A stretch of 10,182 nt of DNA from CBW1002 sp046081905 (GCA_046081905.1 JBJTWS010000259.1:1-10182); one strand, 5' to 3'; counted from the first letter of the stretch, positions 1-7,072 are shown. Made by a program: numbers and translations. Notes: a model not told the origin generated them from the letters alone.

Positions 1-126
1 ATCACCGCGGCGGGCTGATGCCGTCGCTGCTGCCGGATTCCTGAGGTCAGCAACAGCCAGTACGGCTGCCTGATCGCTCAGAGATGAACGATCAGCACGC
101 AGTCCTGCGGCCGTGCGTCCCGACCT
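1..126. other. Left-edge stretch without a recognisable gene
   Basis: All three + frames are interrupted here: TGA at 16-18 and 85-87 (frame 1), 71-73 (frame 2) and 42-44 (frame 3). None of the short translations resembles the first two membrane helices expected just before the Amt homology that begins near 127. An ATG at 84 opens a frame that later carries the Amt C-terminal half, but its first roughly 160 codons are an out-of-frame shadow. This could be the end of an unrelated upstream gene, intergenic DNA, or the far side of a deletion or misassembly junction. I cannot tell which. Confidence 0.5.
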
Positions 127-1211
127 CTGAACGCATACGACAGCGGCTTCGGCAGCCCGTTCATCGGTGGCCTGGGCCAGATGTGGCTGAACGGTGTCGG
201 CGGAGCCGATGGTTCCGCTCCCCTGGCGGATGGATTCGCGATCTCCGCCACCTCGTTTGCCCTCTTCCAGGGCATGTTCGCGATCATCACCCCCGCCCTG
301 ATCTCCGGGGCCCTGGTGGAGCGGATCATCTTCAAGGCCTGGTTCTGGTTCACCCTGCTCTGGAGCCTGCTGATCTATTGCCCCATGGACAAGATGGTCT
401 GGGGTGGGGGCTACATCGGCCCCTTCGGCAAGATCGGCGCCATCGACTTCGCCGGCGGCACGGTGGTGCACATCGCCGCCGGCGTGGCGGCCCTGGTGGC
501 CACGGCCCTCATTGGCAAACGCACCAACTGGCCGGAGAACCTGCGGCCACCCCACACCGTGCCCTTCATTCTCTGGGGGCGGGCCTGCTCTGGTTCGGCT
601 GGTTCGGCTTCAACGGCGCCTGCTACTTCGCCGCCAAGGGGGCGGGCCTCAGGTTCCTCACCACCACCCTCTCCGCCTCGGGGGCTCTGCTGACCTGGTG
701 TCTGATCGAGTGGTTCCGCGACGGCCACCCCACCGCGGTGGGGGCCGCCACCGGCGCCGTGGCGGGTCTGGTGGGGATCACCCCGGCCGCGGGTTTCGTC
801 TACCTGCCCCAGGCCCTGCTGATCGGCGTGGCCACCGCCGCCGCCTGCTACACCGCCGTGCAGATCAAGGCCGCCATCCGCTTCGACGACTCCCTCGATG
901 CCTACGCCGTGCACGGGGTGGGGGGCACGGTGGGGGCCCTGCTCACCGGCCTGCTGGCGGCCCCGGCCCTGGTGCCGGCGGATTATTTCCCCCTGTCGGC
1001 CCAGATCCTGGCCACGAGCGGCAACGGCGGGCTGTTCCTGGCTCACCTCCAGGCGGTGCTGATCACCTACGGCTTTGTGGGACTGGGCACGGCGGTGATC
1101 CTGCTGGTGCTCGGGCGCTTCATGCCGCTGCGGGTCTCGGCCGAGCAGGAGGAACGGGGCCTCGACATCAACCAGCACGGGGAGGAGGCCTACGACCCCA
1201 TGACCTACTGA
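127..1211 (+). pseudogene. amt: Ammonium transporter (Amt family), N-terminally truncated and frameshifted
   Basis: This is an Amt/MEP/Rh-family ammonium channel of the inner membrane, in two frames. The frame-1 part (about 127-573) gives NAYDSGFGSPFIGG, the QGMFAIITPAL segment (Phe-gate position), KMVWGGG, and IDFAGGTVVH, which holds the structural Asp and first pore His. The frame-3 part (about 573-1211) continues with LGAGLLWFGWFGFN, GAVAGLVGITPAAGF, AYAVHGVGGTVG (second pore His) and the family C-tail LDINQHGEEAYDPMTY. The frames join at 571-575, where CTCTGG stands in place of an expected CTCCTGG, so one base is missing. The first two membrane helices of the family are absent, since the sequence before 127 is not Amt-like. 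About 360 codons are recognisable, against 400-480 in the family. Everything else is well conserved, so decay is recent or the lesions are sequencing or assembly errors. The family call is sure; the pseudogene call is less so. Confidence 0.85.
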
Positions 1212-1257
1212 TCCGGCGCGCGTCTCCAGGCACGGGCCACCGCCCAGGCAGCCACCC

Positions 1258-1280
1258 GGGGCAGCCCATAGAGTTGCCCC
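1258..1280 (+). repeat. Inverted repeat between amt and ispH
   Basis: GGGGCA at 1258-1263 is matched by TGCCCC at 1275-1280 with an 11-base loop, in the 85-bp spacer between the amt stop and the ispH GTG. No T-run follows, so it is a weak terminator candidate. The loop also holds TAGAGT (1269-1274), which resembles a -10 box 22 bases ahead of the GTG, but there is no matching -35. Either role is speculative. Confidence 0.2.
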
Positions 1281-1296
1281 ACCGTGCCCGGACGCC

Positions 1297-2514
1297 GTGG
1301 ATACCCGCGCCTTCAAACGCTCCCTGCACCACTCGGAGCGCTACAACCGCCGCGGCTTCGGGCTGGGGGAGGAGGTGGCCGGCAGCCTGCAGACCGCCTA
1401 CCAGAGCGACCTGATCGCCGCCCTGCGGGAGAGCGGCTACTCGCTCCAGCGCGGCCGGCTCACGGTGCGGCTGGCCGAGGCCTTCGGCTTCTGCTGGGGG
1501 GTGGAGCGGGCCGTGGCGATGGCCTACGAAACCCGGCGCCATTACCCGAGCGAGCGGATCTGGATCACGAACGAGATCATCCACAACCCTTCGGTGAATG
1601 ACCACCTGCGCGAGATGAATGTGCAGTTCATCGCGGTGGATGAGGGGGTGAAGGACTTCTCCGATGTGGCCGGCGGCGATGTGGTGATCCTGCCGGCGTT
1701 CGGCGCCACCGTGCAGGAGATGCAGCTGCTCAATGAGCGGGGCTGCCACATCGTGGACACCACCTGTCCCTGGGTGTCGAAGGTGTGGAACACGGTGGAG
1801 AAGCACAAGAAGCATGCCTTCACCTCGATCATCCACGGCAAGGTGAAGCACGAGGAGACCCTCGCCACCAGCAGCTTCGCCGGCACCTATCTGGTGGTGC
1901 TGGATCTGGCGGAAGCCCAGATGGTGTGCGACTACATCCTCGCCAGTGCCGATGGGCAGGGCCCCACGGCCGAGCAGCGGCAGGCGTTCATGAGCCGCTT
2001 CGCCAAGGCCTGCTCCCCCGGCTTCGATCCCGACCGCGATCTCACCCGGGTGGGGGTGGCCAACCAGACCACGATGCTGAAGAGCGAGACCGAGGAGATC
2101 GGCAAGCTGTTCGAGCGCACCATGCTGCGGCGCTTCGGCCCCTCCGAACTCAACGATCACTTCCTCGCCTTCAACACCATCTGCGATGCCACCCAGGAGC
2201 GGCAGGACGCCATGTTCTCCCTGGTGGATGAGCCCCTGGATCTGATGGTGGTGATCGGCGGCTACAACTCCTCCAACACCACCCACCTGCAGGAGATCGC
2301 CGTGAGCCGCGGCATCCGCTCCTTCCACATCGACACGCCCGAGCGGATCGGCCCCGGCAACCGGATTGAGCACATGCCCCTCGGCGGCCAGCTGGCGGTG
2401 GAGGAGCCCTTCCTGCCGGAAGGTCCGATCCGGGTGGGGATCACCTCCGGCGCCTCCACGCCCGACCGGGTGGTGGAGGACGTGATCGAGCGCCTGATCG
2501 AGCTCACCGCCTGA
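1297..2514 (+). CDS. ispH: 4-hydroxy-3-methylbut-2-enyl diphosphate reductase
   Basis: IspH (LytB) catalyses the last step of the MEP isoprenoid pathway, reductively converting HMBPP to IPP and DMAPP. It feeds carotenoid, chlorophyll phytyl-chain and quinone synthesis. The 405-residue product is the long cyanobacterial/plant form. The three cluster cysteines are visible: C66 in GFCWGVERAV, C157 in DTTCPWV and C296 in NTICDAT. Other active-site signatures are HEET (185-188; E186 or E187 would be the proton-relay Glu), NQTTM (256-260), YNSSNT (323-328) and SGASTPD (384-390). I chose the GTG at 1297 because it gives MDTRAFKRSLHHSERYNRRGFG, the N-terminus I recall for cyanobacterial IspH; no ATG lies upstream in frame. 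It sits 85 bp after the broken amt. No strong Shine-Dalgarno is visible. The identification is very secure. Confidence 0.97.
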   Translation: MDTRAFKRSLHHSERYNRRGFGLGEEVAGSLQTAYQSDLIAALRESGYSLQRGRLTVRLAEAFGFCWGVERAVAMAYETRRHYPSERIWITNEIIHNPSVNDHLREMNVQFIAVDEGVKDFSDVAGGDVVILPAFGATVQEMQLLNERGCHIVDTTCPWVSKVWNTVEKHKKHAFTSIIHGKVKHEETLATSSFAGTYLVVLDLAEAQMVCDYILASADGQGPTAEQRQAFMSRFAKACSPGFDPDRDLTRVGVANQTTMLKSETEEIGKLFERTMLRRFGPSELNDHFLAFNTICDATQERQDAMFSLVDEPLDLMVVIGGYNSSNTTHLQEIAVSRGIRSFHIDTPERIGPGNRIEHMPLGGQLAVEEPFLPEGPIRVGITSGASTPDRVVEDVIERLIELTA

Positions 2515-2558
2515 GGGGACGGGCGGACGCGAGGGCAAGGATTCCTTTACATTGGTTG

Positions 2559-3293
2559 ATGGCTCGGCTGGTCGGGCTGTCGCGTCCTGCGTCGCCCCCC
2601 TTGTCCCTGGAGCGTTCCCCCTTGACCAGCGCCCTCACCCCCCTGCCCCCCCTGACGACCGTCTCCGACGCCCCTGGGGCAGGCCCCCGGCTGCGGGAAT
2701 CCGAGGATTCGCGGGTTCGCTGCTACGGCTCCACCTTCGCCGATCTCATGGAGATGCGCGCGCCCGCCGAGCCGGTGGCCCGCTATCTCGACCGCCACGA
2801 GGGCTGGTTCCGCCGCTGCGCCGCCCCGATGAGCGTGCGGCCCCATGGCCCGAATGGCTATGTGCTCACCCTCGGCCGCTTCGGCAACTTCGGCTTCGAG
2901 GTGGAGCCCACCATCGGACTGGAGCTGCTGCCCCAGGCGGAAGGGGTGTACCGGATCGTCACGGTGGCGCCGGAGGCGGCCTCCGACACGGGGCTCGAGG
3001 GCCTCTACGACGTGGAGTTCAACGCCGCCCTGCGGCTCGATGAGGAGCCCGTCGGCCGCGCGGGAGAGGAGGGCCCGCTGACCCTGGTGCGCTGGGAGCT
3101 GGATCTGAACGTGTGGATCCGCCTGCCGGCGGTGATCACCCTGCTGCCTGAGGGGCTGGTGCAGAGCAGCGGCGACCACCTGCTGCGCCAGATCGTGCGG
3201 CAGATCTCCCGGCGCCTCACCTGGAAGGTGCAGGAAGACTTCCACGCCACACATGGCCTTCCCTGTCCCCCCCGCCGCCGGGCCCAGTTCTGA
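2559..3293 (+). CDS. DUF1997 family protein, function unknown
   Basis: The 244-residue product, from the ATG at 2559, matches the DUF1997 family found in cyanobacteria and plastid-bearing eukaryotes, which has no established biochemical role. The conserved part starts near residue 55 (YGSTFADLMEM) and runs through YLDRHEGWFRRCAAPM (76-91), LTLGRFGNFGFEVEPTIGL (103-121), YDVEFNAAL (150-158) and LDLNVWIRLP (181-190). It ends with GDHLLRQIVRQISRRLTWKV (205-224). The lack of membrane helices suggests a soluble protein. Residues 1-54 are low-complexity Ser/Pro/Leu, so the true start could be later, for example the TTG at 2601 or 2622; the TTG at 2556 is another option. The gene lies 44 bp after ispH on the same strand and may be co-transcribed with it. 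It converges on the DUF4079 gene, with 33 bp between the two stops. Confidence 0.85.
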   Translation: MARLVGLSRPASPPLSLERSPLTSALTPLPPLTTVSDAPGAGPRLRESEDSRVRCYGSTFADLMEMRAPAEPVARYLDRHEGWFRRCAAPMSVRPHGPNGYVLTLGRFGNFGFEVEPTIGLELLPQAEGVYRIVTVAPEAASDTGLEGLYDVEFNAALRLDEEPVGRAGEEGPLTLVRWELDLNVWIRLPAVITLLPEGLVQSSGDHLLRQIVRQISRRLTWKVQEDFHATHGLPCPPRRRAQF

Positions 3294-3326
3294 GGCCCGG
3301 GGCTGAGGGGTGCGCCAAACGGCTGT

Positions 3327-3797
3327 TCAGCGGTTGGTCCAGATCTTGTTCACGATCTCCATGCCGCTCACGGCCTGCCAGAGGAACAGGGTCATCACGC
3401 TCATGTTCAGCCCCACGTGCACCTTGCGGGCGATCAGGTTGCCCTGCTGCATCAGGGGCGAGAGGGCCGAGGCCAGGGCGATCAGGGAGGTCATGGCGAT
3501 GCCCACCAGCAGATGGGGCCCCACGAACAGCTTGCCGTTGTTCACGTAGGTCACGGCCATGCCGCCGAAGGTGCCGAGCACCATCACCGCCAGCACGAGG
3601 CTGCCCAGCTGGAAGTGGCGGCGGGCGAACTGCCCCTTGATCAGCTCCTTGCGGTCTTCGGGCGTGGCGGTGCGGGTCTTCTTGGCCTTGATGCCCAGGA
3701 ACATCGCGTAGCCGGAGAGGGCCAGCAGGCCCCACATCATCAGCGGATGGAGGAAGTTGAGGCCGAAGGCGAGGGAGCTGGGCAGGGAGAGGGGCAT
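3327..3797 (-). CDS. DUF4079 domain integral membrane protein
   Basis: This 156-residue protein has four predicted membrane helices, at about residues 10-35, 64-85, 92-114 and 126-148. That matches the DUF4079 family of cyanobacterial and plastid-lineage membrane proteins, whose function I do not know. Histidines H17 (FLHPLMMW), H95 (GPHLLVG) and H127 (KVHVGLNM) lie in or at the ends of helices, and H61 precedes helix 2. Such spacing would suit a b561-like haem protein, but that is inference. The cytoplasmic-looking loop after helix 1 is basic (KAKKTRT). I chose the ATG at 3797 because translation upstream in this frame is an antisense shadow of purH. The gene follows purH on the same strand after 101 bp, so read-through is possible. 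Confidence 0.85.
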   Translation of the reverse strand: MPLSLPSSLAFGLNFLHPLMMWGLLALSGYAMFLGIKAKKTRTATPEDRKELIKGQFARRHFQLGSLVLAVMVLGTFGGMAVTYVNNGKLFVGPHLLVGIAMTSLIALASALSPLMQQGNLIARKVHVGLNMSVMTLFLWQAVSGMEIVNKIWTNR

Positions 3798-3898
3798 GGA
3801 GGCACGGCCGCGGCAGCACGGCCCGGGGGCTGGAAGCGAAGCTACAACTCGCCGCTCCCGCCGCGTGGTGCCCCCTGCTCCCGCGCGGCCCTCCGCCT
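3798..3898 (-). other. Spacer between purH and the DUF4079 gene
   Basis: This 101-bp spacer lies between the purH stop and the DUF4079 ATG, both on the minus strand. It is GC-rich, and I find no convincing hairpin with a T-run and no clear promoter in it. Short co-transcription of the two genes is therefore not excluded. Confidence 0.4.
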
Positions 3899-5476
3899 TC
3901 AGTGGAGGAAGTGGCGCCGGCCGGTGCACACCATCGCCAGGCCCAGCTCGTCGCAGGCGGCGATCGAGTCGCCGTCGCGCTTGCTGCCGCCCGGCTGGAT
4001 CACCGCCGTGATGCCGTGCTCGGCGGCCAGCCGCACCGTGTCGTCGAAGGGGAAGAAGCCATCGCTGGCCAGCACCGCCCCGCGGGCCTGCTCGCCGGCG
4101 GCCTCCAGGGCCAGGCGGGCCGAGCCCACCCGGTTCATCTGGCCGGCGCCGATGCCGAGGCTCTGGCCGCCGCGGGCCACGGCGATGGCGTTGGAGCGCA
4201 CGTGGCGCACCACCCGCCAGGCGAAGCGCAGATCCTCCCGTTCGGTGGCGCTGGGCTGGCGCTGGCTCACCACCTGCCAGTCGCTGTCCTCGCTGGGCTG
4301 GTCGTCGAGGTCCTGGGCGAGCACCCCGCCCAGCAGGCTGCGCAGCTGCCGGCGTGGCGCCGCCGCGATCGCCGCCGGGCTCAGCTCCAGCAGCCGCAGG
4401 TTGCCCTTGGCGGCCAGCAGCTCCCGGGCGTCGTCGGTGTACCCGGGTGCCACCACGCACTCGAGGAACAGGCTGGCGAGGTGGGCGGCGGTGGCGCCAT
4501 CCACGGCGCCGTTCAGGGCCACGATCCCGCCGAAGGCCGAGACCCGATCGGCATCGAGGGCCCGCTCCAGGGCCGCGGCGGTGTCTGCGCCGGTGGCCAC
4601 GCCGCAGGGGTTGGTGTGCTTCACCACCACGGCTGCGGGCAGGTGGCGCTCGGGGCCGTAGCCGAACTCCCGCACCGTGGCCAGGGCGGCATCGAGGTCG
4701 AGGAGGTTGTTGTAGCTGAGCTCCTTGCCCTGCCGCTGCTCCGCCGCGCCCCAGCCGGCGCCGCTCTCACTGAACCAGGTGGCGCTCTGGTGGGGGTTCT
4801 CGCCGTAGCGGAGGCTCTGGCGGGCGGGCAGCTCCAGTCGCAGGGGCGCGGCCGCCACCGGGGTTTCCGCGCTGCTGGCGGCGGCGGCCTCCGCCGCGAG
4901 GCGCTCCTCCAGCCAGGCGCCGATGGCGGCGTCGTAGGCGGCGGTGTGGCGGAAGGCCGCCAGGGCCAGCTGGCGGCGCAGCTCGCGGTCCACCCGCCCG
5001 GCGGCGAGGGCCTCCAGGAAGGCGGGGTACTGGGCGGGATCGGTGAGCACCGCCACGTCGTCGTGGTTCTTGGCTGCCGCCCGCACCATGGCGGGGCCGC
5101 CGATGTCGATGTTCTCGATTGCCGTGGCGAAGGCCACCTGCGGGTCGGCCACCGTGCGGCGGAACGGGTAGAGGTTCACCACCACCACGTCGATGGCGGC
5201 GATGTTCTGCGCCTCCAGGTCGGCCCGGTGGGCCGGGTCGCTGCGGCGGGCCAGGATGCCGCCGTGGATGCGGGGGTGGAGCGTCTTGACGCGTCCGCCC
5301 AGGATCTCGGGGGCGCCGGTGTGGTCGGCCACCTTGGTGACCGGCAGGCCGGCCGCCTGGAGGGCGGCGGCGGTGCCGCCGCTGGAGAGCAGCCGGTAGC
5401 CCGCCCCCAGCAGCCCCTGGGCCAGGGGCACCAGGTCGTGCTTGTCGGACACGCTCAGGAGGGCCGTGGGCGCCAT
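3899..5476 (-). CDS. purH: Bifunctional AICAR formyltransferase / IMP cyclohydrolase
   Basis: PurH performs the last two steps of de novo purine synthesis: formylation of AICAR to FAICAR with 10-formyl-tetrahydrofolate, then ring closure to IMP. The 525-residue product has both domains. The N-terminal cyclohydrolase (MGS-like) domain shows ALLSVSDK (5-12), SSGGTA (31-36), GGRVKTLHPRIHGG (60-73), NLYPF (101-105) and ENIDIGGPAM (121-130). The C-terminal transformylase domain shows LRYGENPHQ (222-230), LSYNNLLD (253-260), VKHTNPCG (285-292) with the catalytic Lys286/His287 pair, DRVSAFGGI (310-318), SDGFFPFDD (471-479) and IQPGGSKRD (493-501), and it ends RRHFLH. Length matches the family. The ATG at 5476 opens directly on the conserved N-terminus, and the frame beyond it is a shadow of the hydrolase gene. 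It is divergent from that gene across 93 bp and upstream of the DUF4079 gene. Confidence 0.98.
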   Translation of the reverse strand: MAPTALLSVSDKHDLVPLAQGLLGAGYRLLSSGGTAAALQAAGLPVTKVADHTGAPEILGGRVKTLHPRIHGGILARRSDPAHRADLEAQNIAAIDVVVVNLYPFRRTVADPQVAFATAIENIDIGGPAMVRAAAKNHDDVAVLTDPAQYPAFLEALAAGRVDRELRRQLALAAFRHTAAYDAAIGAWLEERLAAEAAAASSAETPVAAAPLRLELPARQSLRYGENPHQSATWFSESGAGWGAAEQRQGKELSYNNLLDLDAALATVREFGYGPERHLPAAVVVKHTNPCGVATGADTAAALERALDADRVSAFGGIVALNGAVDGATAAHLASLFLECVVAPGYTDDARELLAAKGNLRLLELSPAAIAAAPRRQLRSLLGGVLAQDLDDQPSEDSDWQVVSQRQPSATEREDLRFAWRVVRHVRSNAIAVARGGQSLGIGAGQMNRVGSARLALEAAGEQARGAVLASDGFFPFDDTVRLAAEHGITAVIQPGGSKRDGDSIAACDELGLAMVCTGRRHFLH

Positions 5477-5569
5477 GGCGACGGGGAGGGGGAGCTCGAA
5501 GCCCCAACCTACGCAGCAGTGCCGGCCGCTCCCGATGATGGGCCCGGCCTCTCTGCGCGCTCCGCTTCC

Positions 5570-6199
5570 ATGGGCAGCCCCACCCCCCCGGCCCCGGATC
5601 AGCTGCGCTGCGGCCCGGAGAAGGCCAGCCACCGGCTGGTGCTGCTGCACGGCTGGGGTGCCGATGCCGACGACCTGCTCGACCTGGCGGATCTGCTGGT
5701 GCCGCCGGAGCGCAGCGGCGAGGTGAGCGTGGTGGCCCTGCGGGCGCCGGAACCCCATCCCTCCGGCTTCGGCCGCCAGTGGTACGACCTGCAGCCGATC
5801 GACTGGGAGGCCCTGCCGGCCGTGCGGCAGGCGCTGGTGGAGCGGCTCGAGGCCCTGGGGGAGAGCGTGCCGCTGCCCCGCACGGTGCTGCTGGGCTTCT
5901 CCCAGGGGGCTGCCCTGGCCCTGGACGCCGGCAGCGCCCTGCCCCTGGCGGGGATCGTGGCCTGCAGCGGCTACCCCCACGAGGGCTGGGAGCCGCAGGC
6001 CTCGGCGCCGCTGCCGCCGGTGCTGCTCAGCCACGGCCGCCTCGATCCGGTGGTGCCCTTCGCCGCCGGCGAGGAGGTGCTGCGGCGGTTGCGCAGCGCC
6101 GGGGGCCAGGCGGAGCTGCTGCCCTTCGAGGGCGGCCACACCATTGAGGGATCGGTGCTGCCGGCCCTGGCGGCCTTCGTGGGCCAGCGGCTGGGCTGA
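5570..6199 (+). CDS. Alpha/beta-hydrolase, carboxylesterase/phospholipase type
   Basis: The 209-residue product fits the small carboxylesterase/phospholipase group of alpha/beta-hydrolases (Abhydrolase_2; related bacterial esterases act on short acyl esters or lysophospholipids). The fold signatures are in order: LLHGWGADADDLLDLA (25-40, oxyanion-loop HGWG), nucleophile elbow GFSQGA (109-114) with Ser111, SHGRLDPVVP (154-163) with acid Asp159, and EGGHTI (187-192) with His190. All catalytic triad residues are present, so it should be active. There is no signal peptide, so it is probably cytoplasmic. The ATG at 5570 was chosen because it is the first ATG in this frame for a long way and precedes the first strand by about 20 residues. 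It is divergent from purH. The substrate cannot be read from the sequence. Confidence 0.9.
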   Translation: MGSPTPPAPDQLRCGPEKASHRLVLLHGWGADADDLLDLADLLVPPERSGEVSVVALRAPEPHPSGFGRQWYDLQPIDWEALPAVRQALVERLEALGESVPLPRTVLLGFSQGAALALDAGSALPLAGIVACSGYPHEGWEPQASAPLPPVLLSHGRLDPVVPFAAGEEVLRRLRSAGGQAELLPFEGGHTIEGSVLPALAAFVGQRLG

Positions 6200-6226
6200 G
6201 GACGGCGGATCCCCGCGGGCATCCGG

Positions 6227-6241
6227 CCCGGGTGCACCGGG
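6227..6241 (+). repeat. Short hairpin 28 bp after the hydrolase stop
   Basis: CCCGG, loop GTGCA, CCGGG. It is followed by TCCCGTCTT, which has only scattered T residues. It could act as a weak terminator for the hydrolase gene, but GC-rich DNA makes such stems easily by chance. Confidence 0.2.
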
Positions 6242-6243
6242 TC

Positions 6244-6265
6244 CCGTCTTGCTCGCTTCAGACGG
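6244..6265. repeat. Inverted repeat CCGTCT / AGACGG
   Basis: A perfect 6-bp stem (6244-6249 with 6260-6265) and a 10-base loop, in the convergent spacer between the hydrolase and DUF3155 genes. No T-run follows on either strand. It may be part of a bidirectional termination zone; the role is unproven. Confidence 0.25.
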
Positions 6266-6282
6266 AACAGCGCAGGCCAGAA

Positions 6283-6308
6283 AGCCCACGCCTTGCGGGG
6301 AGTGGGCT
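6283..6308 (-). terminator. Candidate terminator for the DUF3155 gene
   Basis: AGCCCAC (6283-6289) pairs perfectly with GTGGGCT (6302-6308) across a 12-base loop. Read on the minus strand the stem is followed by TTTCT, and it lies about 70 bp beyond the DUF3155 stop, so a minus-strand terminator is the better reading. On the + strand no T-run follows. The T-tract is short, so confidence is modest. Confidence 0.35.
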
Positions 6309-6376
6309 CAGGGTTTGAGGCCGTGGGACTGCCATGGCCCGTGGACCTTCATCCGCGGGCTGTGGCCAGCGGTGCT

Positions 6377-6748
6377 TCAGACGAAGGCGTACTCGTACTC
6401 CTCCATTTCCTCCCAGTCGTCGGAGGCGAGGGCTTCCAGCCCTTCGAAGAGCACCTCTTCGCCGATCTCATCGACGATCTGGCGCAGGGAGGGGAAAAGG
6501 AAGTGGTTCTCCTCGGCGTACTGGGCGCTGAACAGACCCTTTTCGCCCCAGAAGAAGCGGTCGGTGGTGTGCTCGTTGCGGCGCACGTTCAGGATCGCCG
6601 GCGGCACCAGATCGCCTTCGGCGATGTAGCGGCGGGCCGCCGTGACGGGCTTGTGGGAGCCGGTCTCGAGGTTGAAGGTGGGCACATGGGCCAGGACACG
6701 CTGGCCGGCCAGGCGGCGACGGCTGATCCGCTTGCGCTTTTTGGACAT
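6377..6748 (-). CDS. DUF3155 domain protein, cyanobacterial, function unknown
   Basis: This small protein of 123 residues belongs to the cyanobacterial DUF3155 family. Its first 13 residues are strongly basic (SKKRKRISRRR), followed by the conserved core KPVTAARRYI (33-42), RRNEHTTDRFFWGEKGLF (56-73) and QYAEENHFLFPSLR (76-89). The tail is strongly acidic, with DDWEEMEEYEY at 110-120. The charge split, a basic start and an acidic end, suggests nucleic-acid or ribosome contact balanced by an acidic tail, but no function is established as far as I know. The ATG at 6748 is supported by a GGGAG seven bases upstream, one of the few clear Shine-Dalgarno sites in the window. It is divergent from the histidine kinase and convergent with the hydrolase. 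Confidence 0.88.
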   Translation of the reverse strand: MSKKRKRISRRRLAGQRVLAHVPTFNLETGSHKPVTAARRYIAEGDLVPPAILNVRRNEHTTDRFFWGEKGLFSAQYAEENHFLFPSLRQIVDEIGEEVLFEGLEALASDDWEEMEEYEYAFV

Positions 6749-6755
6749 GACGAGG

Positions 6756-6760
6756 CTCCC
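6756..6760 (-). promoter_or_regulatory. Ribosome binding site of the DUF3155 gene
   Basis: On the minus strand GGGAG lies seven bases before the ATG at 6748. It fixes that start and stands out because most genes here have no visible Shine-Dalgarno. Confidence 0.55.
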
Positions 6761-6830
6761 GTGGGGCGGGAGGCTGAGAGGAGGAGGGGTTAGGGACGAC
6801 AGATCCAGCCGGCAAGCCGAACCGTGTCAG

Positions 6831-6855
6831 CCGCGGTCCCAGGGGGAAACCGCGG
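6831..6855. repeat. 7-bp inverted repeat in the divergent spacer
   Basis: CCGCGGT (6831-6837) and ACCGCGG (6849-6855) pair perfectly around an 11-base purine-rich loop. It lies about 80 bp upstream of the DUF3155 ATG on its template side, so it could be a regulator site or an RNA stem. No T-run follows. Confidence 0.3.
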
Positions 6856-7009
6856 ACGACGCCCAATCGTCTGTCGCCCGGAACGGATCACCTGCGCGTC
6901 TTCGTGGGGAAGGCGCCGGTGGGGCCGCAATCGTCAACAGCACCGGAGACCCACCGAAGCGGGCTCCCGGCAGGGGAGGGGGACGCACCTGACTCTGCTG
7001 TAGCCTCAA

Positions 7010-7025
7010 TTGCGCGGAAGCGCAA
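7010..7025. repeat. Hairpin with GGAA tetraloop
   Basis: TTGCGC, loop GGAA, GCGCAA: a perfect 6-bp stem closed by a GNRA-type loop, 140 bp upstream of the kinase start. It may be an element of a leader or small RNA. Its surroundings do not match the SRP RNA consensus. Confidence 0.3.
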
Positions 7026-7072
7026 CAGTGGCCGTGACGACTGGGACTTGCCGCCCGCTCGCGGACTGGGAA

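Noticed and set aside
1168..2538. 456-codon minus-strand open frame over ispH
   Set aside because: It lies antisense to a certain gene, is His/Gly-rich with no domain, and is explained by the codon bias of ispH.
2541..2561. TTTACA as a -35 box for the DUF1997 gene
   Set aside because: No acceptable -10 lies 16-18 bp downstream, and transcription would then begin after the chosen ATG.
3798..4460. N-terminal extension of the DUF4079 protein by 221 residues
   Set aside because: The extension is Arg/Gly/Ala-rich and overlaps the 3' part of purH on the same strand in another frame. The ATG at 3797 starts right at the hydrophobic domain.
3902..5569. Very long + strand open frame antisense to purH, running into the hydrolase
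   Set aside because: It is a shadow of purH produced by high GC content. Its composition is Gly/Val/Gln/His-rich with no recognisable domain, and only the part from 5570 is a real gene.
5477..6289. 271-residue N-terminal extension of PurH
   Set aside because: It is antisense to the hydrolase gene. The family N-terminus begins at the ATG at 5476.
7005..7035. SRP (4.5S) RNA because of CGGAAGCGCAACAG
   Set aside because: Only a GGAA loop is shared. The conserved GGTCAGGTCCGGAAGGAAGCAGCC-type core is absent and there is no long helix.
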